This document shows, piece by piece, positions 1 through 8,351 of a stretch of DNA of 61,957 nt. The translations under genes were made by a program, and so were the position numbers. The DNA comes from Prevotella sp. (GTDB lineage: Bacteria > Bacteroidota > Bacteroidia > Bacteroidales > Bacteroidaceae): NCBI GenBank assembly GCA_017557405.1, contig JAFYYV010000032.1:1-61957 (forward strand), written 5' to 3'. The notes beneath the pieces are model-generated. The model was given only the letters and a program-made list of their open reading frames with translations. It was not told the DNA's origin and did no database searches. Each line of letters begins with the position of its first letter. Positions within the stretch are counted from its first letter, which is position 1.

Positions 1-45
1 GTATACTATTATTTCTCCCCTTCTGCACATCCGAAACGACCTTAA

Positions 46-75
46 TGGGACGCGGGACGCTGGGACGCGGGGACG
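46..75. repeat. GC-rich tandem repeat (GGGACGC units)
   Basis: Two consecutive 15-bp copies, TGGGACGCGGGACGC then a near copy, are built from the 7-bp unit GGGACGC. The block is much more GC-rich than its surroundings. It lies in a 340-bp stretch with no credible gene upstream of the antiporter. It belongs to the general pattern of 7-bp repeats seen throughout this window. Confidence 0.75.
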
Positions 76-94
76 TTTTTGGATGTCAGAAGCC

Positions 95-194
95 CCAAAT
101 GAGGAGGTCAAAAGCTACAAATGAGTCAGTCAAAGCTATGCAATGAGACGGTCAAAGACCATCAATGACGCCCTCAAATGCCACATTTGAGAGG
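95..194 (+). repeat. Degenerate ~22-bp tandem repeat, about four units
   Basis: Successive units of 21-23 bp each follow the pattern AATGAgnnGGTCAAAGCTATGC with drift between units. The same unit recurs in either orientation near 27.1, 28.4-28.6, 48.5-48.7 and 56.2-56.3 kb. There are no conserved-repeat/unique-spacer blocks, so it is not a CRISPR array. No coding potential is apparent. Confidence 0.7.
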
Positions 195-294
195 ATAATG
201 GATGAAAGATGAAGGATGAGGGGTACTTCATTGACTTCAAAAGTGCTTTTAGAGGGTGAAGGAGGGCAAACAAGGAAAAAAGATTGGATTCATC

Positions 295-325
295 TTTGCG
301 GGTTGAACTTTTTATTGTATTTTTG
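295..325 (+). promoter_or_regulatory. Bacteroidetes-type promoter for the antiporter gene
   Basis: A -33 box TTTG (295-298) is followed after 19 bp by a -7 box TATTTTTG (318-325), matching the TTTG/TAnnTTTG consensus. The predicted transcript would start near 331, giving a very short leader before the ATG at 343. Confidence 0.7.
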
Positions 326-342
326 CAAAAAGTTATTGTGTG

Positions 343-2592
343 ATGGAGAATCTCATTCTCGACCTGACACTGATATTGGTGGTTGCCGGTGTGGTGACCC
401 TGTTGTTCAAGGAGCTCAAGCAGCCGCTTGTGCTGGGTTACATCGTGGCTGGTTTCCTGGTGTCGCCCCACATGCCTTACGTGGCGTCGGTGGTTGACAA
501 GGAGAACATTCACACGTGGGCCGACATCGGTGTGTTGTTCCTGCTGTTTGCGTTGGGATTGGAATTTTCGTTCAAGAAGATTCTGAGGATGGGCATGGCT
601 CCCGTGATTGCCGCCCTGTCGATTGTGTTCTCGATGATGACGTTGGGGATTCTGGTGGGCAAGGCGTTCGGATGGTCGCAGATGAACTGCGTGTTCCTGG
701 GCGGAATGCTCGCCATGTCGTCCACCACCATCATCTACAAGGCTTTCGACGACATGGGGCTGCGGCAACAGCACTTCGCTTCGCTCGTGATGAGCGTGCT
801 GATATTGGAGGACGTGCTGGCCATCGTGATGATGGTAATGTTGTCGACCATTGCCAGCGGCAAGTCGTTAGGAGGTGGTGTGATGCTCATGAGCGTACTG
901 CGGTTGGTCATCATCCTCATCCTGTGGTTCATTGTCGGCATTTTCCTCATCCCCCTATTCCTGCGCAAGACGCGGCGGCTGATGACCGATGAAACGCTGG
1001 TAATCATCTCGCTGGGGCTTTGCTTCCTAATGGCTGTCATCGCTACGAGAGCGGGTTTCAGTTCGGCTTTCGGAGCCTTCGTAATGGGTAGCATCCTTGC
1101 CGAGACCATCGAGGCCGACAAGATCATCCGCTTGGTGGAACCCGTGAAGAATCTCTTTGGAGCAGTGTTCTTCGTATCGGTAGGCATGTTGGTCGACCCG
1201 CAGATATTGTTTTCGCAATGGCTCCCCATCCTGATGCTCACACTCACCATCCTGATAGGTCAGGCGGTGTTAGGCTCAACGGGGTATATGCTCAGCGGAC
1301 AGCCTTTGAAGACCGCCATGCGATGCGGTTTTTCGATGGCGCAGATAGGTGAATTTGCCTTTATCATCGCCTCGTTGGGTCTCACGTTGGGCGTCATCAG
1401 CGATTTCCTCTACCCTGTGGTGGTGGCGGTGTCGGTAATCACCACCTTCCTGACACCCTACATGATACGCGCCGCTGAGCCCAGCTACAACTATTTGGAA
1501 CAACGGTTGTCGAAGAAATGGATTCGGAGGCTCAACCATCTGGGCGCCATACACCACACGACGACCACCGAGAAGAACGAGTGGCGGTCACTGTTGCGGC
1601 AGATGCTGGTCAACACGGTCATCTACTCCATCCTTTCAGCCGCCGTCATCGCACTGATGTTCACGTTCGTTCTGCCTTTCATGCGCCGCATACTACCTGG
1701 CTGGGAGCTACATTGGTGGGCGAATGGCATCACGGGCGTGGCTACTGTGGCGCTCATCTCACCCTTTCTGAGGGCTATGATCATGAAGAAGAACCACTCA
1801 CCCGAGTGGCGCTCGTTGTGGACACGCAGCCGATTGAACCGCCTACCGCTCATCTTCACGGTGCTCGCACGCATTGCAGTTGCTGCGGCGTTCCTGTTCT
1901 ATATCTGCAACTACCTGTCGCGCTTTGCCAATGCGCTCATCATCACGTTGGCGCTGGTGGTGATCATCTTGATGATATTATCGCGTAGGCTGAAACATCA
2001 ATCCATTCGCATGGAACGTTTGTTCATCCAGAACCTTCGTTCGCGCGACATAGAGGCACAGGTGCACGGCAAGAAGAAACCGCTCTTCGAAGGCCATCTG
2101 CTCGACCGCGACATACACATCTCCAACTTCGAGGTGCCTGAAGGGTCGGCTTGGGCAGGCCAACGGTTGAGCCAACTGCGCATAGGAAGCCGTTTCGGAG
2201 TTCACGTGAGCAGCATCCTGCGCGGCTTGCAACGCATCAACATCCCTGGTGGCAGCACTGTGCTCTTCCCGGGCGATCGCATTCAAGCCATCGGAAACGA
2301 CGACCAGCTGCGGGCGTTCGGCAAGGCATTGAAGAACGAACTGGTGGCTGAAGACCCTGAGATTGAGAAACGAGAGATGCACCTCAGACAGCTCATCCTC
2401 ACCGCCGAGAGTCCTTTCATTGGGAAGACTTTGCGCAATAGCGGTTTTCGCGACCAATACAACTGCATGGTGGTGGGTGTGGAGGAAGGTCAGGAGAACC
2501 TCACGCTCATCGATCCTGAACGCCTGTTCGAACAAGGCGATATCATCTGGGTGGTGGGCGAAGAGGGCGACCTTAATCGACTCATCAACTGA
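343..2592 (+). CDS. CPA2-family monovalent cation:proton antiporter with two RCK C-type domains
   Basis: The product is an inner-membrane antiporter of the KefB/CPA2 type, expected to exchange K+ or Na+ for H+. About 12 hydrophobic segments fill residues 1-380, and a second, less typical hydrophobic block spans roughly 420-560. The soluble tail (about 590-749) reads as two successive TrkA_C (RCK_C) domains, the second starting near 'LRQLILTAESPFIGKTLR'. The classical nucleotide-binding TrkA_N domain of KefB/KefC is not apparent, so ligand control probably differs. ATG at 343 is preferred over the GTG just before it because ATG follows the promoter and gives a normal N-terminus. The exchanger gene follows 67 bp downstream on the same strand and may be co-transcribed. 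The exact ion cannot be read from sequence. Confidence 0.88.
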   Translation: MENLILDLTLILVVAGVVTLLFKELKQPLVLGYIVAGFLVSPHMPYVASVVDKENIHTWADIGVLFLLFALGLEFSFKKILRMGMAPVIAALSIVFSMMTLGILVGKAFGWSQMNCVFLGGMLAMSSTTIIYKAFDDMGLRQQHFASLVMSVLILEDVLAIVMMVMLSTIASGKSLGGGVMLMSVLRLVIILILWFIVGIFLIPLFLRKTRRLMTDETLVIISLGLCFLMAVIATRAGFSSAFGAFVMGSILAETIEADKIIRLVEPVKNLFGAVFFVSVGMLVDPQILFSQWLPILMLTLTILIGQAVLGSTGYMLSGQPLKTAMRCGFSMAQIGEFAFIIASLGLTLGVISDFLYPVVVAVSVITTFLTPYMIRAAEPSYNYLEQRLSKKWIRRLNHLGAIHHTTTTEKNEWRSLLRQMLVNTVIYSILSAAVIALMFTFVLPFMRRILPGWELHWWANGITGVATVALISPFLRAMIMKKNHSPEWRSLWTRSRLNRLPLIFTVLARIAVAAAFLFYICNYLSRFANALIITLALVVIILMILSRRLKHQSIRMERLFIQNLRSRDIEAQVHGKKKPLFEGHLLDRDIHISNFEVPEGSAWAGQRLSQLRIGSRFGVHVSSILRGLQRINIPGGSTVLFPGDRIQAIGNDDQLRAFGKALKNELVAEDPEIEKREMHLRQLILTAESPFIGKTLRNSGFRDQYNCMVVGVEEGQENLTLIDPERLFEQGDIIWVVGEEGDLNRLIN

Positions 2593-2659
2593 AACGAGGG
2601 TGATGGCTTTCGAGTCGCATTACTGAAAACAAGAATTATAAACCAAACAAATAAGGAAC

Positions 2660-3649
2660 ATGTATTCGTTACTGATGATTTTTGGAATTGAGCTTCCCCA
2701 ACTGATTTGGGTGAACTTGCTGCTGATAGTGGTGGGAGTGATATTGGTGCTGTGGGGTGCTGACCGCATGACAGATGGTGCGGTGGCCATCGCCCAACGG
2801 TTGAATGTTTCCGAAATTGTAATTGGCTTGACGATTGTGGCCTTGGGCACTTCAGCGCCCGAGTTCTGCGTCAGCTTGGTTTCGGCACTGAACGGAACGC
2901 CCGACTTGGCTGTGGGCAACGTGGTGGGTAGCAACATCTTCAACTCGATGCTTATCGTGGGCGTGGCGGCTATGGTGGCTCCAATGATCATCATGGAATC
3001 CACCGTAAAGAAAGACATTCCGTTTGCGTTCTTCGCTTCGTTGCTGATGATGGGAATGGTATTGATTGATGGCAATATCTCGCGCGTCGATGCTGCCATC
3101 TTGTTCATTGGGTTCCTGCTCTTCATGTATATCACGCTGAAGGGCTCGAAAGGCAGCCATGCCGTTGAGCAGCAAAAGGCGGGAAAGAAGAACTATTCGC
3201 TCCTGACCTCCATCTTGCTCATCCTGCTGGGATTGGCTTGTTTGGTTGTCGGCTCGAAGGTGTTTGTGGAGTCGGCTACGATGGTCGCCCAATCGTTGGG
3301 TGTGAGCGAGGCTGTCATCGGTTTGACCATTGTGGCAGGTGGAACATCTCTGCCTGAGTTGGCCACAAGTGTGGTTTCGGCTCGCAAAGGTCAGAGTGGT
3401 ATCGCCATCGGTAACGTGCTGGGTAGCAACGTGTTCAACATCTTGCTTATCCTCGGTGGCGCTGGTCTCATCTGTCCGATGCAGGTACAAGGCATCACGT
3501 TCATCGACCTGTTGGTGATGGGTTCATCGATGGTGTTGCTGTGGTTGTTCTCCTATACGAAATACACAGTGGAACGCTGGGAGGGCGCTGTACTGACCAT
3601 CCTCTTCCTCGCCTACATGGGGTGGCTGATATCGCCGTACATTCAATAG
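2660..3649 (+). CDS. Sodium/calcium exchanger family protein (CaCA, YrbG-like)
   Basis: This 329-residue membrane protein consists of two homologous Na_Ca_ex halves. Each has the family alpha-repeat signature: 'GTSAPEF' with 'GNVVGSN' in the first half, and 'GGTSLPELATSVVSARKG' with 'GNVLGSN' in the second. The acidic residues in GTSAPE and GTSLPE are the expected ion-coordinating positions. It probably exchanges Ca2+ for Na+ or H+ across the inner membrane. About ten hydrophobic segments are present and the length is typical of bacterial YrbG-type proteins. The start ATG is preceded by 'aaggaac', a plausible weak ribosome-binding site. It sits between the antiporter and queF on one strand, suggesting an ion-homeostasis transcription unit. 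Confidence 0.9.
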   Translation: MYSLLMIFGIELPQLIWVNLLLIVVGVILVLWGADRMTDGAVAIAQRLNVSEIVIGLTIVALGTSAPEFCVSLVSALNGTPDLAVGNVVGSNIFNSMLIVGVAAMVAPMIIMESTVKKDIPFAFFASLLMMGMVLIDGNISRVDAAILFIGFLLFMYITLKGSKGSHAVEQQKAGKKNYSLLTSILLILLGLACLVVGSKVFVESATMVAQSLGVSEAVIGLTIVAGGTSLPELATSVVSARKGQSGIAIGNVLGSNVFNILLILGGAGLICPMQVQGITFIDLLVMGSSMVLLWLFSYTKYTVERWEGAVLTILFLAYMGWLISPYIQ

Positions 3650-3682
3650 ATAAATAGATAAGAGATAAATAGATAAGAGACC
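3646..3682 (+). repeat. Short tandem repeat (AGATAAAT / AGATAAGAG) abutting the queF start
   Basis: Units of AGATAAAT and AGATAAGAG alternate from the stop of the exchanger gene to the ATG of queF, so the whole intergenic spacer and the region where a ribosome-binding site would lie are repeat sequence. A related AGATAAT array occurs at 26831-26868. Confidence 0.75.
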
Positions 3683-4165
3683 ATGCAGAAAGAAAGAAAA
3701 GACGAAGGCCTGGAAGCGTTGGGCCGCGAAACCGAATACAATGCAGCCTATGCCCCTGAGGTGTTGGAGACATTCGAGAACCGTCATCCAGAGAACGACT
3801 ATTGGGTACGCTTCAACTGCCCTGAGTTCACATCGCTTTGTCCCATTACGGGGCAACCTGATTTCGCTGAAATCCGCATCGCCTATGTGCCAGCAAAGCG
3901 AATGGTGGAGAGCAAGAGCTTGAAACTCTATCTCTTCTCGTTCCGCAATCATGGCGATTTCCACGAAGACTGCGTGAACACCATCATGAAAGACCTCATC
4001 CGACTGATGGAACCCAAGTATATCGAGGTGACTGGTTTGTTCATGCCACGTGGTGGCATCTCCATCTGGCCCTACGCCAACTATGGAAAGCCTGGCACGA
4101 AATGGGAGCAACTGGCTGAAAAGCGGCTGTTCAACCATGATCTCGCTTCGCAAGAAGAAAGATGA
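3683..4165 (+). CDS. queF: NADPH-dependent 7-cyano-7-deazaguanine reductase (preQ0 reductase)
   Basis: QueF reduces the nitrile of preQ0 to the amine of preQ1 in queuosine synthesis, in the cytoplasm. The 160-residue protein has the short unimodular (type I) form. The catalytic cysteine is in '[16 protein letters not shown]' and the family motif is '[22 protein letters not shown]', within which the ESKSLKLY stretch binds NADPH; the substrate-binding Glu/His region follows. Length and order match the family. Its spacer from the upstream exchanger is entirely tandem repeat. No other queuosine gene is seen in the window, so the placement is probably incidental to the ion-transport genes. Confidence 0.95.
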   Translation: MQKERKDEGLEALGRETEYNAAYAPEVLETFENRHPENDYWVRFNCPEFTSLCPITGQPDFAEIRIAYVPAKRMVESKSLKLYLFSFRNHGDFHEDCVNTIMKDLIRLMEPKYIEVTGLFMPRGGISIWPYANYGKPGTKWEQLAEKRLFNHDLASQEER

Positions 4166-4216
4166 GGGACGAAGGCTTAAAACACAATAACAAACAAACT
4201 ACTTAGAAACTGATTC

Positions 4217-7200
4217 ATGAGGAGAGTCCTGACCGTCATCATACTGTTTTCAGTGTGTCTGCTGGTGTTTGGCCAAGGTGGGCATTTTTACACGTCGGAA
4301 AAGTTGTCGAGCAACCAGATCATCGACATCTGTCAGGACAAGACTGGCTACATCTGGGTGGGAACCGAATACGGTTTGAGCAAGTACGATGGATATCGTT
4401 TCACGAACTACCTCAATGAACCACAAGACACGACTTCGCTTTGCAGCAATGTCGTCTCTTTCCTTTTCACCGATACGAAAGGCAATTTGTGGGTGGGTAC
4501 CCGCAGAGGGTTGGACCTCTACAACCCTGTCTCAGATCAATTCGAACACATCACGATGGAGGGTGCAAAGGATGTTCCTCGCATCAATCACATCATTCAA
4601 GAAGACGACCAACACCTCTTGGTAGGAACTGCTGGTTATGGCCTCTTCCGACTCGACATCGCCAGCCATCGCACGCAGAAACTCGAGGGCTATGCTCTTG
4701 AAGACAACGACTATTTCAGTCATATCCTCATCGATAGCGAAGGCGCTTTCTGGAAATCGGGTCATGGCAACAAGATCATTCGCCGCGCCCCTGATGGCCA
4801 ACTGCGTGAGTTCGAATCGCCTTTTGGAACGGTGACCGATTTTGTCGACTACGAGGGCGGAGTGGTCATGGTATGCATCCATGGTCTGCTCTATTATCGC
4901 GATGGAAAGCTCCACACTGACTATTTCAGCCAAGAGTCGCTGGGAGGTAAGGATCTCCTCTTCCGCACAGCCATGACCGATCGGCGTGGCAACCTATTTG
5001 TGGGTACCATGGGCAACGGACTCTGTTGGGTTCCACGAGGCGAACGGCAGATGAAGAGGTATATGTATCAAAGTGCATCGTTCGACCTCAACACGTCGAA
5101 TGTTTGGACGCTCTTCGAAGACAACCAGGACAACCTTTGGGTGGGTTGTCAGAAACGCGGTCTGCTGCTGCTTCCTCAAGCCAAACCCCAGTTCCGCAGT
5201 TGGAAGTTTGCCGACCTACACATGAATATCGGAGGGTCGCTCACATCCCTTTGTGATGGTGGAAATGGAGTCGTATGGTGCGCTGTACAGAACAATGGAA
5301 TCTTTGCACTAGATGCCGAAGGGCGCATGGTGGCTCATCCTTCCTCACCCGAAGGCACCTACATTCTCTATCGTGACAAGCGGGGCAACTACTGGGTGGG
5401 TACCAATGGCTGTATCTATTCTTATCAACCACAGACAGGCCAAGCCCAACTGAAAATCTCTTTCAGCAACGGCTTTATCAATGCCATCACCGATGATGGT
5501 CGCGGCCACCTTTTCTTCTCCTTGTATGGTGAGGGACTCTGCTGCTACGATACTGCCAGTGGTCAGATACAGAAATACTCGATGCGCCAGCAAGACGAGA
5601 AACGCGGGCGTTTGCACAACGATTGGATATCTTCCCTGTTCGTTGATAGCCGAGGAAAACTATGGATTTGCTCGGCCTCGGGCGTAAACTGCTACGATCC
5701 CGTTGCCGACCACTTTCACCCCTATGGCTGGGAGGTCATTCTCGACTATCATGCCGTTGAATCCATTTGCGAGACTTCTGACCATCAGATTCTTTTCGGC
5801 ACGGCCACAGGACTCTACATCTATGATGTCAAAAAGAAAGAGGCCGTTCCATTTCCCGGAGCTGAGGTACTGGCCAATAAAATCATCTGTTCCATCGTTG
5901 AAGACCGCTCGGGCGACCTATGGTGCAGTACCACGATGGGCATTTGGCAATATCAGCGTCAGAAGAAGAGCTTTGTGAGCTATATGCATGGCAACGGACT
6001 CCTCAGCCGAGAGTATGTCAACGGAGTAGCCATGCACACGCCTGATGATCGAGTGTGGTTTGGCCTCAGCGATGGCATCACCTCCTTCCTCCCCGAAGCT
6101 TTGCAGGGCAATCATCAGAAGCAGGGTGTTGTCCATCTCACGGGTCTTTTCATTGGCGGCAATGCCGTCAACGGCTCCACTCTCTCCGATGGGAAGCCTG
6201 TAGTCAACGGTCCCATAGCCGAAACCGACCGTATTGAACTGTCGTATATTGACAACACGTTCACGATGGAGTTCTCCCTGCTAAACTACTCCAATGCTGA
6301 GAGTGTGCTCTACGAGTATCGCCTCAATGGCAGTTCCGAATGGACTCGAACACTCGATGGCAGTAATGTCGTGTCGTTCCACCATCTGCAACCAGGTTCC
6401 TATGTCATCGAAGTGAGAGCTTTGGAGAACGGACTCTATACCGAATCGCAGACATTCCACATCACCGTTCGTCCTCCTTGGTATCGTTCCACACTCGCTT
6501 CTTTCATTTGGCTATTGTTGCTCGCCGCTGCCATTTGTCTTGTCGCATGGAGCTACCGGCGTCATGCCCGTCAGCAACTCAACGAAGACAAGATGAGGTT
6601 CCTCATCAATGCCACCCACGACATACGTTCACCTCTCACACTGATTACGAGTCCGCTCCACAAGTTATTGAAGCGCGACCTTCCTGGTGACGTTCGCGAT
6701 GATCTCAAAACCATCGAGCACAATGCTAGCCGTATTCAGAATCTTGTCACCCAGATTCTCGACATCCGAAAAATCGACAAGCAGCAGATGCGCCTACAAT
6801 GCCAAGAGACCGACATCGTGCAATATGTAGGCAACATCCTGAAAACCTACGAATACACCGCATGCGAGCGCGGCATCAAGCTCTCCTATGTGCCCACCAT
6901 CGACAAACTCCTCGTATGGGTAGACCGAAGCGGACTCGACAAGATTCTTGACAACCTTCTCTCCAACGCATTCAAATACACGTTTGATGAGGGTGAGATT
7001 CTCGTACGCATTTCCAAACCTGATTCTTCCACAGCTGAACTACAGGTCATCGACAATGGTATGGGCATCAAAGGCGACGTTCATAAGATTTTCGATCGTT
7101 TCTATCAAGGCTCCACCTCACGCGCACTTCATATTGAAGGAACGGGTATCGGACTCAACCTCTGCAAATCGATTGTCACCATGCATCATGGAACCATTGA

Positions 7201-8122
7201 AGCTGAGAACAGAGAGGATGTGCAGGGTAGCATCTTCACCGTTCGCCTACCATTGGGAAAAGAGCATTTGTCAAGCCAAGGAAGAATTGAAAACACAACA
7301 ACGCACAACAAACAACAAACAACATCAAACACCAAAAAGCCATTGTCAAGCTACCGCGTATTGGTGGTGGATGATGATGTTGAAATCGGCAATTATATCA
7401 GTCAGGAACTAGGTGGTTATTATTACATCTCAGCCGCTACCAGCGGGCGTGAAGCCTTGCACAAACTTCTCTCCTCTTCCCCTGAGAAACCATACGATCT
7501 TGTCATCAGCGATGTAATGATGCCCGAGATGGATGGATTCACTCTTCTTCGTATGATCAAGACGAATATGAATCTTAGTCATATCCCCGTTGTGATGTTG
7601 ACTTCGAAAGCCGATGTGGCCAATCGACTCGAAGGATTGGAAAAAGGAGCCGATGCTTTCCTTGCCAAACCTTTCGACATGGATGAGTTGCACATGGTGA
7701 TCAACAATCTCATCAATAAGAATCTGAGACTAAAGGGTAAATATTCTGGAACCCAACAACAAAAAGACAAAGTTGAGGAGAAAGTTGTCAAAGGCAATGA
7801 TGAATTGTTGATGGAACGCATCATGAAGGTTGTCAATGAGCATCTGTCGGACAGCGATTTCAATGTCGAGGTACTGACATCTGAAGTGGGCATCAGCCGT
7901 GCACAATTGCATCGTAAGATGAAAGAGATGACAGGACTGCCAGTTACTGAATTTATCCGAAACATCCGTCTCGAACAAGCTGCCAGACTTTTAAAGGAGC
8001 AGAAAATCAATGTGACACAGGTAGCTTACGCCGTCGGCTTCAGCAAGCTCGCACATTTCTCAACCGTCTTCCGCAAACAATTCGGTGTTTCTCCCACTGA
8101 ATACATTGAACAAAATTCATAA
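4217..8122 (+). CDS. Hybrid two-component system sensor/regulator (HTCS) with AraC-type output
   Basis: This 1301-residue one-piece regulator combines a sensor, histidine kinase, receiver and DNA-binding domain, as in Bacteroidetes PULs. Order: signal peptide (1-20), periplasmic beta-propeller repeats of the Reg_prop type with recurring 'LWVG' motifs (about 35-690), a Y_Y_Y domain (about 690-750), one membrane helix (about 757-779), HisKA with phospho-acceptor His801 in 'ATHDIRSPLTLI', HATPase with 'NLLSNAFKYT' and 'GTGIGLNLCKSIV', a receiver with phospho-acceptor Asp1099 in 'VISDVMMPEMDG', and a C-terminal AraC helix-turn-helix pair. The kinase-receiver linker (about residues 1025-1040) is encoded by ACAACAA-type repeat DNA. 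Known HTCS proteins sense oligosaccharides in the periplasm and activate the adjacent susCD; this one likely controls the downstream PUL. Confidence 0.96.
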   Translation: MRRVLTVIILFSVCLLVFGQGGHFYTSEKLSSNQIIDICQDKTGYIWVGTEYGLSKYDGYRFTNYLNEPQDTTSLCSNVVSFLFTDTKGNLWVGTRRGLDLYNPVSDQFEHITMEGAKDVPRINHIIQEDDQHLLVGTAGYGLFRLDIASHRTQKLEGYALEDNDYFSHILIDSEGAFWKSGHGNKIIRRAPDGQLREFESPFGTVTDFVDYEGGVVMVCIHGLLYYRDGKLHTDYFSQESLGGKDLLFRTAMTDRRGNLFVGTMGNGLCWVPRGERQMKRYMYQSASFDLNTSNVWTLFEDNQDNLWVGCQKRGLLLLPQAKPQFRSWKFADLHMNIGGSLTSLCDGGNGVVWCAVQNNGIFALDAEGRMVAHPSSPEGTYILYRDKRGNYWVGTNGCIYSYQPQTGQAQLKISFSNGFINAITDDGRGHLFFSLYGEGLCCYDTASGQIQKYSMRQQDEKRGRLHNDWISSLFVDSRGKLWICSASGVNCYDPVADHFHPYGWEVILDYHAVESICETSDHQILFGTATGLYIYDVKKKEAVPFPGAEVLANKIICSIVEDRSGDLWCSTTMGIWQYQRQKKSFVSYMHGNGLLSREYVNGVAMHTPDDRVWFGLSDGITSFLPEALQGNHQKQGVVHLTGLFIGGNAVNGSTLSDGKPVVNGPIAETDRIELSYIDNTFTMEFSLLNYSNAESVLYEYRLNGSSEWTRTLDGSNVVSFHHLQPGSYVIEVRALENGLYTESQTFHITVRPPWYRSTLASFIWLLLLAAAICLVAWSYRRHARQQLNEDKMRFLINATHDIRSPLTLITSPLHKLLKRDLPGDVRDDLKTIEHNASRIQNLVTQILDIRKIDKQQMRLQCQETDIVQYVGNILKTYEYTACERGIKLSYVPTIDKLLVWVDRSGLDKILDNLLSNAFKYTFDEGEILVRISKPDSSTAELQVIDNGMGIKGDVHKIFDRFYQGSTSRALHIEGTGIGLNLCKSIVTMHHGTIEAENREDVQGSIFTVRLPLGKEHLSSQGRIENTTTHNKQQTTSNTKKPLSSYRVLVVDDDVEIGNYISQELGGYYYISAATSGREALHKLLSSSPEKPYDLVISDVMMPEMDGFTLLRMIKTNMNLSHIPVVMLTSKADVANRLEGLEKGADAFLAKPFDMDELHMVINNLINKNLRLKGKYSGTQQQKDKVEEKVVKGNDELLMERIMKVVNEHLSDSDFNVEVLTSEVGISRAQLHRKMKEMTGLPVTEFIRNIRLEQAARLLKEQKINVTQVAYAVGFSKLAHFSTVFRKQFGVSPTEYIEQNS
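7292..7332 (+). repeat. ACAACAA-type low-complexity repeat inside the HTCS gene
   Basis: Repeated ACAACAA/AACAAAC units encode a Thr/Asn/Gln-rich linker between the kinase ATPase domain and the receiver domain. The reading frame is kept. It may be a natural flexible linker or an expanded/inserted tandem repeat like others in this window. Confidence 0.6.
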
Positions 8123-8170
8123 GGAGAAGGAGGCAATTAGAAGACTTTAGGAAGTAAGATTACGATAAAG

Positions 8171-8210
8171 GCCATTACTCTTGCCAATTGGAGGAGTAAT
8201 GGCTTTTTTC
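8171..8210 (+). terminator. Rho-independent terminator after the HTCS gene
   Basis: A perfect 10-bp stem, GCCATTACTC (8171-8180) with GAGTAATGGC (8194-8203), is followed by a T run. It separates the regulator transcript from susC. Confidence 0.88.
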
Positions 8211-8285
8211 TTTTGGTTACATTAGGATGAAACAAATTTGAAACGAAACGAAACATACGTGGAAACCATGAAACACAAATGGATG

Positions 8286-8293
8286 TACCTTTG
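8286..8293 (+). promoter_or_regulatory. -7 promoter box upstream of susC
   Basis: TACCTTTG matches the TAnnTTTG consensus and lies about 58 bp upstream of the susC ATG. No good -33 TTTG is found at the usual spacing, as expected for a promoter needing the HTCS activator (inference). Confidence 0.55.
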
Positions 8294-8351
8294 CAGAGGA
8301 AACTTAAAAACTTAAAATACCCTTAAATACATTATTAACTAAACCAAACGT

